Shown: positions 11,685 to 34,483 of the stretch, piece by piece
How the letters are laid out: every line of letters begins with the position of its first letter
How positions within the stretch are numbered: the first letter of the stretch is position 1
Assembly: GCF_964199755.1 (NCBI RefSeq)
Contig: NC_133906.1
Coordinates: forward strand, 21,823,419-21,887,418
DNA from: Larus michahellis
Lineage: Eukaryota > Chordata > Aves > Charadriiformes > Laridae
Direction: 5' to 3'
DNA: 64,000 bases
The notes under the pieces: generated by a model
The model's database searches: none
The model's input: the letters and a program-made list of their open reading frames with translations, nothing else
Told to the model about the DNA's origin: nothing
Made by a program: the position numbers and the translations under genes

Positions 11685-12621
11685 TCAGGACGCAGGGCTG
11701 CGTGGGCTGGAGTAGCTGTGGTCCCTCCCGGTGCCGAAGCCGGGCAGCAGGCCCCCGCCGAACACCACACCATCCACCTCTATCTCCACATCCTCTGGGT
11801 GCCATGGGGGAGGCTGGGTCAGGCCCCGGCAGCCTCCCCTTCCCTGCCCACCCTCTCTCCCCTCACTCACCGGGCTCCGAGAGCTGGGACGAGTCCAAGC
11901 TGTCAGCCCGTGCCCGTTCCCCGCCGGTGGGCGACAGCAGCAGCTCCAACCTCTGCTGTAGGTTCCGCTGTTGGTTCTGCAGACGGTCCTTGGCTCTCCG
12001 CGCCCTTAGCTCCTGCTCCTCCAGCCTCTGTGGGGATCCGGTGAGCCATGAGCAGGGTGACCCTGTTACTGCTTGGGGCCCTCCGGCCAGGGCCCTGGCC
12101 GGAGGGCCCCAAGCAGCAACAGGGCCGCCCCCCTTCTCACCTGGATGTGTAGCCGGGCCCGGTGCAGGAGGCTCAGTGTGGTGGAACGAGCCGGCCCGGT
12201 GCCCACCGGCACCTGCTGCTTCAACCGCTCCAGGCAGCACCGGAGCTGGGCTCGCCTGCGGCCGTGGGGGACAACACGCCGGTCACCCCCGGGAAACGGC
12301 CACCCCCTGCCCCACCACTTCAACCCCCTCCCACCCGAGCCCCAGTACCTGTGCTTCTCCAGCGCGTTGTGCACCGACCTGCGGGAGAAACCCCCACCGC
12401 GGTGATCAGAACCGGTGCCACCGGATGAAGCTATCCCCCGCCCCGCGGCCGTTCCCCGGCCCCGCCGCTCACCTGACGCTGCCCGCGGCCCGGCGGGACC
12501 GTGAGGCGTAGCCGTGCTCGGCCTCGGCCGGGTACCGGGCACCGGCGGCCCCGCGCTCCCGCCGCTCCAGGAACTCGGCCGCCTGCAGCAGCACCTGAAT
12601 GCTGGTGGCCGCCGGCTCCAT
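11685..12621 (-). CDS. MXD3: MXD3, MAX-dimerising bHLH-zipper repressor (5 exons)
   Basis: Nuclear transcription repressor that pairs with MAX on E-boxes and recruits SIN3. Exons are 12621-12473, 12378-12349 (30 bases), 12255-12141, 12027-11871 and 11794-11685, giving 186 residues; human is 206. The N-terminus ([20 protein letters not shown]) is the SIN3-interaction helix. The bHLH starts with [15 protein letters not shown] (residues 50-64) and keeps the DNA-contacting His, Asn, Glu and Arg pattern. A leucine zipper follows ([20 protein letters not shown]). The C-terminus has [11 protein letters not shown] and a short acidic tail, as in the MXD family. The link between bHLH and N-terminus is shorter than in human MXD3. 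Intron 3 contains a near-perfect palindrome. Confidence 0.95.
12061..12124. repeat. Near-perfect 64-bp palindrome in MXD3 intron 3
   Basis: Positions 12,069-12,116 are a perfect 48-bp palindrome with no spacer, centred between 12,092 and 12,093. Pairing continues outward to 12,061 and 12,124 with a single mismatch (12,068 against 12,117). It lies between the MXD3 exons ending at 12,027 and 12,141 and could form a hairpin with 32-base arms in RNA or extrude as a cruciform. Confidence 0.95.
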
Positions 12622-12639
12622 GGCGGGAGGGCGGGTGCG

Positions 12640-12830
12640 GAGCCGCTCTCTGATTGGCTGACGGGCGCTGACGTCGGCGCGGCGGGGAAACAAATTCGGG
12701 CGGGAAAGCGCGTGCTTCAAATTTGAATCGGCGGGAGGGGCGGCCCAGGCCACACCCCCCGGGCGCCGAGCCACGCCCCCAGCCTCTAGACCACGCCCCC
12801 TCCGCCTCTAGACCACGCCCCCGGGGTGTG
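12640..12830 (-). promoter_or_regulatory. MXD3: MXD3 promoter with cell-cycle-type elements
   Basis: Upstream of the ATG are an inverted CCAAT box (ATTGG, 12,653-12,657), a CRE-like TGACGTC (12,669-12,675), an E2F-like GGCGGGAAA (12,699-12,707) and TTCAAATTTGAA (12,716-12,727), which holds the CHR core TTTGAA on both strands. CCAAT, E2F and CHR elements together are typical of cell-cycle promoters, and MXD3 is reported as an E2F-responsive S-phase gene. Further out, CCACGCCCCC occurs three times (12,771, 12,791, 12,813) within a short CTCTAGA-containing repeat; these are Sp1/KLF-type boxes. Confidence 0.6.
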
Positions 12831-12961
12831 CGCCCCCGCGTGAGTCTCCCCCCACCCACCGACGGCGACCGCTGGCCCCGGCCACTCGCCCCCCTCCACC
12901 CCCCCGCCGCGCAACCGCCGCGTACCCGGCGACATCGGGCCCAGCCAGGCGGGTTTATCTC

Positions 12962-12967
12962 TTTATT
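12962..12967 (-). terminator. LST2-like gene poly(A) signal
   Basis: TTTATT on + reads AATAAA on minus, about 535 bases after the stop of the FYVE gene. It leaves only some 200 bases before the MXD3 promoter elements, so the two minus-strand genes are closely stacked. Confidence 0.65.
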
Positions 12968-13500
12968 AAAAACCCCTCTCGGGGTGGGGAGGGGCAGCAC
13001 CGGGCCCCGGGGGCGAGGGCCAGCCCTCCCCCGGGCGCGGCCCGGCACGGCCCCGGGGCACCCGCCGTCATGTGAGGGCTGTTTGCACCGTCTCAGGCCA
13101 GGGCCCGGGGGCGGGGGATGGCGGGGGGGACGGGGCGGGGGAGGAGACTCTGCCCCGGGCCCGACAGCAGCCAAAGTTCACCTGAAATAAAATAAAAAAA
13201 AAAAACAACGACCAAACCACAAAAAACCCACCACGAAGCACATTTCCAGCCGGGGGGAGGCGGGCTCACGGTGGCACAGGCACACCGGGAGCGGGGCTCG
13301 GCTGCGGCGCACCGGGTGAGGCGGTCCTGCGCCCACCGACGTGGGGCACCGGCTGCCGCCGTGCGGGGGGGGGTCCTGCCGCCGTGCCCACCCCGAGGGG
13401 AGTCGCGGGGCCACGGAGCCGCCCAGCAGCCCCCGAGTGGCCATTTGTGCCCCCGCTCCATGTCCTCCTACGGATGCGGATCTGGCACGGGGGGGGTCTC

Positions 13501-16500
13501 TCACTGGCTCCGGGCACGGCGGGGCGAGAGGTGCGCGGTGTAGCAGTGCGTGCAGACGCGCACGGGTTTCGGCTGGCCATAGTGCGGCAGCGCGGCGGTG
13601 TGCGGCGAGCAGCGGGCACAGAAGATCTGCCGGGAGAGGGTCAGAGCGGGGCTGAGCACAGCCAGCTCCCCCGAGGCCCCCGCGCGCCCCAGCCCGGACC
13701 CCCTCCTACCTTCCCGCAGCTGCGGCAGTGGTGCCGGCGGCGCAGCAGGGTGAAGGGCGAGCGGCAGGCAGAGCACTGGCTGCACGTGCTGTCCGGAACC
13801 CACTCGGGCAGGCGGTGGGGGGCTGCTGGGCACAAAGCGACAGTAAAAGCCATGGGGGTCCCCTCTACCCCGGCCCCAGGAACGTTCCAGGCCCCCTGGA
13901 TGGACCCATGCCCCCGGGTGTCCTGGGGCTGCTCTGCCGAGCCAGCACCAGGCAGGACATGGCAACTGTCCCGCGTGCCTGGGGCTGCCCAGGGCAGCCG
14001 GACCCCCCCCCAGAGCGGTGGCACCGCGGGCAGCCCCTTACCTGCCCTCTGGAGCCCGGCAGCCTCCGCGGGGCTGGGGCACAGGGGGCAGTCGGCCACG
14101 CGAGGAGCGTCTGCCGCACATGGGTCACCGTCCTCTTCCTCTGCGGGGACAAGGGCTGTGGTGGTCCAGCCAAACTGGGGCTGGGCACGATGGCCACATC
14201 GCCCCCATGCCTGGGGCTGGGGCCTCTCTCACCCGGGAGGGAGGATCTGCAGGGCAGAGGAGCCGTCCCTCGTGTCCCTGGGGGTTACTCACGGCTGCCG
14301 CTCGGCTCCTCCAAGGGCTCCGCCTGCGAGGCGACAATCTTGAAGACCGTTTTCAAGATGCTCCGCAGGTCACTGGCAAAGTTGGTCTGGAGCTGATCGG
14401 CCACCCCTGCAGCAGGAGGGTGGGGGGGTCAGGGTGCTGGGGGGGTCAGGGTGCTGCGGGGGGCGGCAAGGGGGTCACTCACCCGAGATGCAGACGAAGA
14501 GGGTGTGCAGCATGTCCTTGGTGCTGCTGTAGCGGGAGCGCAGCTCCCAGCAGCGGGCAACGGGGGTGGCGTCGAGCCCCGAGCTGCTCCCAGGGGGCTG
14601 GGGGCTGCACAGGGGGGAGGTGACGGTTACCCCGGGGGTGGCACAAAAAGTCCCTGTCCCAGCGGGCAGGGATCTGCCAGCCCGGCCCCGCTCCCTCCCT
14701 ACCACACACCCCCACTGCCGGTCAGTGCCCAGGTCATCCGCCACGCCGGGGGGTCCCAGCCGTGCCATGGAGGTGGGGGGTGGTGGGGTGGCACGGGGGA
14801 CCTCCAGGAGACCCCAGGGAGCCAGGGGATCCGCTCTGGGCATGGCTGCCCCCCAAGCCGAGGGGGTGGCCGGACCGCAGGGATCCTCTGATTCAGCTGT
14901 GCACAGGCTCCTCTCCAGCAGGCAGAGCTCCTCCGCCGACAGCACCCGCAGCAGGTCCCTGCAGCGAGGGAATGGCGTCAGCCCCACATCCCGGCCCCCC
15001 TGCTGCCCCACAGCCCCACCCATGCACACCCATCATCACCCCTGCCACATACCTGATCTTTTTCAGGAGGTTGTAGAAGGGGCTGAAGACCCGGGACATC
15101 TGCTCAGGGCTCTGCTCCAGGCTGAGGGGACCCTCAGGGTAGATGAGAAGGCCACTGCGAGGGGACAGAGCGCGGCTCACATGGCGGGGGCTGCCCAGAA
15201 CCCCGACTCCCTGAGGGGGGAAGGGGTTCGTGCAGGGTGGGAAGCACCCAGTCACCCCCCAGGGGGCTGCACCCACCTGATAATGGCCAGGCGAGGGATG
15301 GTGAACATCAGCAGCGGTTCGTAGCCATCGATCATCTCCTGGGTCAGGTAGCCCAGGCGCAGGGCTCTGGGGGGGGACACCCTTACAACTGGGCCGAGCC
15401 CTGGGACGCTGCCCCATCCCTGGGGCTGGGGTCCCTGCTGCCCCCCGCTGGGTGTGCAGAACCCCTCACCTCTCCACTGTCTCGCAGAAGAGCACGATGA
15501 TCTCCTGCTGCCTGTAGATCTCCTCGGGAGACTTCACCGCCACCAGCGAGGACACGTAGCTGGAGAGCCGGGGGCACCGTGAGGCTCCTCCAGCCCTGGC
15601 GCACACCCCCCCACTCCCCCAGCACCCCAAGCCCGGCCCCCACCTCAGCTCGAACTCTGCGAAGAGCCGGTCAAACTGGACGAGCACAGCCCGGACAGGC
15701 TCTGGGTAGGAGCCGGGCTGGCTCAGGCTCTGCTCCCGCAGCACCGTCCGCACCAGCTCCAGGCTGCACAGCAGGTTCCTGGCCTGGGGCCGCAGCTGCG
15801 CCCCGTCCGCCTCCTCCACCTCCAGGAAGGTCCCAGCCAGGAGACACTGCCGGGACCGGGGGCCGTCAGGAGCCAGCGCCTGGGGCAGCACAGCCCCTAC
15901 CCCCGGGGTCAGCTCGTGGTGGGGTCTGCCACCCTGGCTGGCACCCATCACCCCCCAGCCTGGGGGAGCTGGACGCCATCGCCCACCCCGGGACAGCATC
16001 CCCAGGCTCACCTCGGCGGCAAACAGCATGTGGTTCCCCAGGTTGTCCACCAAGAGCTCCTCGGGGAACTTGACCAGGTAGTCGCGGCTGTGCCGCTGCG
16101 TGGGGATGCACTCCTCCATGATCCGCTCCAGGATGGCCAGCAGGTGAGCCTGGGGAGGGCAGGGACGTCACCCACGGCCACCCGGGGGGACCAGGGTCAC
16201 ACCAGGGCCCAGGCTGCCCCCGTACCTGGCTGAGGTGGAGCTGGTTGAGGAGCACCAGGTACTGCTGCGGGTCCAGCTCGGCATCCAGCCCGTTGATCTC
16301 GGCCACCACCTGTGTCACCCTCTCATCGGCAAAGAAGAACTGGGAGAGCAGGCGGGGGTCGGAGCGCTGCGGGGAGAGCAGAGGGGGGATGGCGGGAGCA
16401 CCCCACGGCTCGGGGGGCTGGGCCAAGGCGACCCCAAATCTCCCGTGCCCGCAGCCAGGCGGGGCGGGGGCTGCTGGGGTTGGATCCAGTCCCTGTGGTG

Positions 16501-17090
16501 GGGCAGCCCCGGGTCCATGATCACCCACTCGGGCAGGTACGTGGGACCCCCATGGCGGCTCCGGCTCGGCCGAGCTGTGCCGGGGGGAGGCAGGCGGCCC
16601 CCAGCCGAGCCCGCCCGGGGAGCGCCGCCGACCCCACCCAGCCGTGCCTCAGTTTCCCCAGGGGCAGAGCAGGATGAACAAGCTCGGCCGCATCCCGGCA
16701 GCGTGGGCACGGAGCCGTGCGCGGCTGTAAACACCGGCTCAGGTGAAAGGTCCGCGGGGAGCGGGCAGCCGGGAGGGACGCTCCTCGCCCCGTCTGTCCC
16801 CCGGACCCCCCCCAGGGCCGGAGGGGGATCTCCTCGCCCCGGGAGCGGGCGGCGCCGGGACGGGCTCTGAGCCGCCCGGTCCCGCCCGCGCCCCCGCCGC
16901 ACCTCCAGCCCCGGGGCCGGGCACCGCTTCCTCCTCCCGCTCCGCCCCGGAGGGGCCCCCGCCGCCCCCGGCGCCCGCTGCCGGCGGAGCCCCTCGGGCA
17001 GCCCCGACGGGGCGGGGGGCGGCCCCGGCGCGACCCCCCCGCTCTCACCTTGGGCCGGCGCAGCCAGCGGCGGAGGGCGGCGGGCAGCAT
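13501..17090 (-). CDS. LST2/ZFYVE28-like FYVE-domain protein (13 exons)
   Basis: Relative of lateral signaling target protein 2 (ZFYVE28), an endosomal PI3P-binding protein that promotes EGF receptor degradation. Exons on minus: 17090-17049, 16366-16226, 16149-16012, 15846-15644, 15559-15470, 15366-15277, 15154-15053, 14958-14703, 14597-14483, 14406-14293, 14140-14042, 13825-13710, 13626-13501; 543 residues. The N-terminal half follows ZFYVE28 closely ([66 protein letters not shown]). Lys88 in [10 protein letters not shown] matches human Lys87, the reported monoubiquitination site. [15 protein letters not shown] and a C-terminal FYVE finger follow ([22 protein letters not shown], all zinc ligands present). 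ZFYVE28 has 887 residues; the missing length is the disordered middle. The exact acceptor of exon 9 (14,597 or 14,604) is uncertain. Confidence 0.88.
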
Positions 17091-17450
17091 GGCGCTCCCC
17101 GCAGCTCTGCCGCCGCCCGGCTCCCCGCGCCCGCCGCTCGCCGACGGGGCGGGCCGGCACCGGGCACCGCCCGGGGGCGGACCGGGGAGGTGTCCGCCCA
17201 GCTCCCGCACCGGGACGACCTGGCGGACCGGGCCCCCGCACCGCCCCGCCCGGTCCCGCGGCGGGACCCGGGGCTTTCCCAATGCGGGGTGGCGGGACGC
17301 GGCCGCCGCTCGACGGACCGGTTCTTTGCGGCGGGGCGGACGAGGGCGGGTCCCCCGTGGGACGGGCAAGGTGCCCCAGCCGGCTGCCCCGGCTCCCCCC
17401 CTTCCCGGTGCCGCCCTCCGGGCTCGGTTCTTGGCTCCAATTCCCGACTA
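17091..17450 (-). promoter_or_regulatory. CpG-island promoter of the LST2-like gene
   Basis: The 350 bases upstream of the ATG, with about 400 bases of exon 1 and intron 1, form a dense CpG island without a TATA box. No single start site can be picked. Confidence 0.6.
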
Positions 17451-17458
17451 CAACCCCC

Positions 17459-17531
17459 AGGCTCCCGGTTCTCCCCTCCCGGTGCCCGGTTCTCCCCTCC
17501 CGGTTCCCCGGCTCTTCCCTCCCGGTTCCCC
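17459..17531. repeat. Short minisatellite, about three copies of a 22-bp unit
   Basis: The pyrimidine-rich core CCCGGTTCTCCCCT recurs with small changes at about 17,464, 17,486 and 17,507. It lies in the spacer beyond the LST2-like promoter. Confidence 0.7.
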
Positions 17532-17879
17532 TCTACCTGCAGCCCCCGAGGCCCAGGTTTCCGGGGTCAGGGACACCCCAGAGATCCGGCCCCACAGCCC
17601 CCCTGGGCATCCCCGGGCTGGTGGGGGGGCACCGGGAAGAGGCACCCGCAGGCACCTGCCTGCTCTCTGCTGCGGGGGCTGCGCAGGGCATGGGGAGCAG
17701 AGAGAGCTCCCGCTGCAGTGGGAGCGGGGCAAAGCAGCCCCTCGGTGGGAGCAGAAGGGGCCGAGTGGCCAAAGAGGGGTCCCGGGGGGTGCTCAGGGCT
17801 CTGGGCACAGCAAACCACCCCAGCCGTGCCGGAGGAGGCGGCTGCTCCTGCGTTGCGCCAGGCCTGGCACTGCTGCCCA

Positions 17880-17985
17880 CAGGATGTGGGCGCCAATAAT
17901 TCAGGTGGCTGAAAGCCTAATGGGGTGGATTCACAGGTAAAAAATCCACCGAGGACGATTAAATAAACATGGCGGCACCACCTCG
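17880..17985. other. AT-rich island in GC-rich spacer, with small inverted repeat
   Basis: A sharply AT-richer stretch in otherwise GC-rich DNA. It contains CAATAATTC, CCTAAT and GATTAAATAAAC, and an 8-base stem GGTGGATT/AATCCACC (17,924-17,931 and 17,943-17,950) around an 11-base loop. It has no coding potential. The composition suggests a conserved regulatory element between the divergent LST2-like and FAM193B genes. Confidence 0.35.
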
Positions 17986-18530
17986 GCTTGAGGAAGTCCC
18001 TGAGTCACGGCAGCCCTGCGGCACCCAGGCTGAGCCACCCGGGTGCGGGGCTGCCCCCGGCACTGGGGCTCTGCGTGTCCCCATGGGCTCCGGCTCTGGT
18101 TTCGGCCGGGCAGCGTGTCCTGGGGGTCCCTGTGGCACAGTGAGCCTGGAGCCCTGCCTGTCCCACAGCTGCGGGCAGCGCTGCCACACCATTTTTTGGG
18201 GCACAGTGGGCTTTCCTTGGTGGCCAAGTGCTCCATGCATCCCCGTGTCACCAGCCCTGCGCTGTGCCCCACCACAGGAGGGCAGCTCCAGTGACACCAG
18301 GGGTGGTACGGAGCGAGGCCCAGCCTCATGCAGACCAATGCCACGACGGGGGGGTTCTGGGGTGATGTGTGGCACCAAGGCTGGCAGGAAAGTGAGGGGC
18401 TGAGCTGGCCCCCAGATCTCTTGGGGGGCGGGGGCAACCTGGGGGTCACGTGGCAGGACCTGGTGCACTGGGACTGCACAGAGGGGCAGCAGACCCCTGC
18501 GGGCAGCCTGGGATCAGGCTGGGGCAGTGG

Positions 18531-19160
18531 GCACGGCGCTGCACGGGGGGAGTCCTGCGCTGGGACCAGGGCATGGCGGGGGGGTCCCACAGCTCTGAGG
18601 ATGCCGTGGTGCTGAGCACGGCGCTGCACATCCAGGAGGCACCCAGGGTACCGGGAGAGCATTGTTACACGGAGATGGGTGCACAGGGGCTGGAAACCTC
18701 CCCACCAGTGGGAAGGCTGGAGTCAGTGTGCTGCTCACCCAAACCACACCGGCGGTAGCCGTGTGCCGGGATCCGAGTGCAGGGGAGCTGCAACCCGTGT
18801 GTGGGTGCGGGGCTGTGTGTCTGGGGTCATGCCGTGGTGCCGAGCACGGCGCTGCACAGCTGGGGTGCACCCAGGCTACCGGGAGAGCGTTGTTCCACAG
18901 GGATGGGGTGCAGAGGGGATAGAAACGCACGTGTGCACCCCGGCGTCACACAGGAAGGCCAGGGCAGCGTGCTGCACATCTGCAATGGCCTGGGGGTACC
19001 AGTGAGCCAGGGCTGGGGTGTGGGGGAGCTGCAGTGTGTCTGGGGCTGAGGACGCTGCGGTGCTGGGATGGACCCTGGGGTACCGAGAGCTGGGTTACGC
19101 GGGGACGGGGAGCAGGGAGGCTGCTGGAACCCACGCGTGCCCTGTAGGGTACCGCACCCC
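18531..19160. repeat. Degenerate tandem repeat, period about 225 bp, roughly three copies
   Basis: The landmark ATGCCGTGGTG followed by a GAGCACGGCGCTGCACA block occurs at 18,601 and again at 18,829 (period 228). A more diverged copy lies at about 19,052, and a partial leading copy (GCACGGCGCTGCAC) at about 18,533. Each copy also carries ACCGGGAGAGC then GTT and a GATGGG block. The array has no long common open frame and fills the spacer upstream of FAM193B. Positions 17,985-18,530 hold nothing I recognise. Confidence 0.75.
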
Positions 19161-19321
19161 CGGGAAGGCCGGTAGCTTGCTGCTCGTCCTCACCGCGGGT
19201 ACCGGGACGCCAGGGCCGGGGCGCTGGCGAGCGGTGTCGGCGGCCGCGACGCCCCCGAAGGCACCGGCGCCCTTTAGGACCCGGGGGAGCCGCGTGTCTC
19301 GGCGGCACCGCTACCTCCCCG

Positions 19322-19340
19322 CCGCCAGGTGGCGCTGTGG
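19322..19340 (+). promoter_or_regulatory. Candidate CTCF site upstream of FAM193B
   Basis: CCGCCAGGTGGCGCTGTGG fits the CTCF core consensus (CCNNNAGGTGGC type) very well. It lies about 150 bases upstream of the FAM193B ATG, between the tandem repeat and the promoter. Confidence 0.5.
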
Positions 19341-19492
19341 GACGCCGCTGCCCTCTCGCAAAATGGCGGCAGCGGCTTCACTTCGCCCGGGCCTTTCCCC
19401 CCTCCCTCCTTCCCCCCGGGCAGGGGCCGGACGGGCCGCGCCGCCATATTGGCTGTTGTCCTGGCTGCGGCGGGCGGCGGGCCGTGCTCGCC
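19341..19492 (+). promoter_or_regulatory. FAM193B: FAM193B CpG-island promoter with YY1-type motifs
   Basis: GC-rich promoter without TATA. AAAATGGCGGC (19,360-19,370) is a strong YY1 consensus, and CCGCCATATTGG (from 19,441) is a second YY1-like core in the other orientation. YY1 sites near the start are common in housekeeping promoters. Confidence 0.5.
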
Positions 19493-27794
<8,302 letters not shown>

Positions 27795-28087
27795 GGTGCT
27801 GGGGGGGGAAATGGCCGCCTCCCCCCACCCACCCACTCACCCGCCCACGGCCGCTCGCCTCTCCTCACTGTGCCCCCCGCCCGCGGGCCCCCGCCTTGCC
27901 TCGGTGGGGTCCCCTCCTCCGCGGGGGGCCCCGGTGCTCTCCTGCCCCGCGGGGGGCCCCAGGGCTCCCCCTATCCTCCTTCTGCCCCCCTTCCCCTCCC
28001 CCCCCCGCGGGGTCACCCCGGCCGTCCCGTCCCCCTCTCCACGGGCGCCCGCCTCCCCGCGCCGCGGGGAAGGACCGTGCTGGACCC

Positions 28088-28093
28088 AATAAA
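28088..28093 (+). terminator. FAM193B: FAM193B poly(A) signal
   Basis: AATAAA about 290 bases after the stop, in a pyrimidine-rich 3'UTR and followed by a T-rich stretch. DDX41 starts 250 bases later. Confidence 0.85.
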
Positions 28094-28239
28094 GAACTTT
28101 TTAATTTTTTATTTTATTTAAACCCCGCTGTCTGCTGCTTTCTGCCGCGACGGGGGCTTGGGGGGAACCGCCGTGCGCCTTCTGCGCAAGTTTGGCCGTC
28201 GGGGCGACCCGTCGGGCCCCGGCTCCCGCGCGTGGAAGG

Positions 28240-28342
28240 AGGGCGTGGCAACGCGTTGCTAGGCGACGGCGCGCGTAGCCGTCACTTCCGGCGCGCCGGA
28301 TTTACATCCGGGGCGGTGCGGCTGTTGCGCGGAGACGGCGCC
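28240..28342 (+). promoter_or_regulatory. DDX41: DDX41 promoter
   Basis: CpG-rich, TATA-less. It contains a 12-bp perfect palindrome GCAACGCGTTGC (28,248-28,259) overlapping GTTGCTAGGCGAC (28,255-28,267), which resembles an RFX X-box. An ETS-type ACTTCCGG (28,284-28,291) and a second ATCCGG follow just upstream of the ATG. Confidence 0.5.
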
Positions 28343-33738
<5,396 letters not shown>

Positions 33739-34483
33739 CCTGGGGAGCGTGCTGCCCCATGCTCCCCCTGCGCCGGCCTCGGTTCCCTTTCAGCCGGGGC
33801 AGCACCCCAGCTGCCCTCACCTTTCCCAAGCCCAGGGGCCTCTCCCACACTGCTGTGGCCCCTTTTCCAGGCATTTGGCCACTGGGGCTGTTGCCAGTTC
33901 AGCCTGCGAAGCTCCTGGCCCGGGAGGAAATGTGTGGAGCTGTGCTGTAACAGCCCATTATGGCAGCAGCAAGTTGGGCAAGCAGGTAGCGATGCCTGAG
34001 GGGAGGAGGAAGCCCCAGGTGCAGTGGCTGCTCTGTGGCCAGCTGCCTGCTGCCCCTACTAGCCCCCTGCATTGGTGTGGCCAGGGTCTTGCATCGCTCC
34101 CAGCCAAAGCCCCTCGATCCCTCCAGGACCATCCCCCTTACCGGGTTTTGTGCCTCCTCAGCTGGTGGCTGTTCCCGTGTCCCCCAAACGCTCTGATGCA
34201 GGCGGCGCGTGCTGCGCTCCTGTCGGGCAGTCCCCTCGGTGCTTCCTGTGCTCTGCCTGCGCGCGTTCTGCCCCACTGCCCCTCTGCGAGGGGGAGGGCG
34301 GACAGACGGACACCTCCTGTGGCCCAGCCTCTGCCCCTCATCCCACACACCGAAAAGGGGAAGTCGCTGAGAGAAGGAAGTCTGCCCCATGCAGTTGCTT
34401 CGGCTGTAGCAGTCACATTTCCTCTGCTGCTGGTAGCCCAAGTCCTCGATCCTTGTGCTGGTTGCCAGGGCGGCGCTGGGCTC

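Noticed and set aside
14598-14604. Alternative acceptor at 14,604 for exon 9 of the LST2-like gene
   Set aside because: It would need a different donor (a GT inside the GGTGTGTGG string) to keep the frame. The acceptor before 14,597 keeps the frame with the best donor at 14,702.
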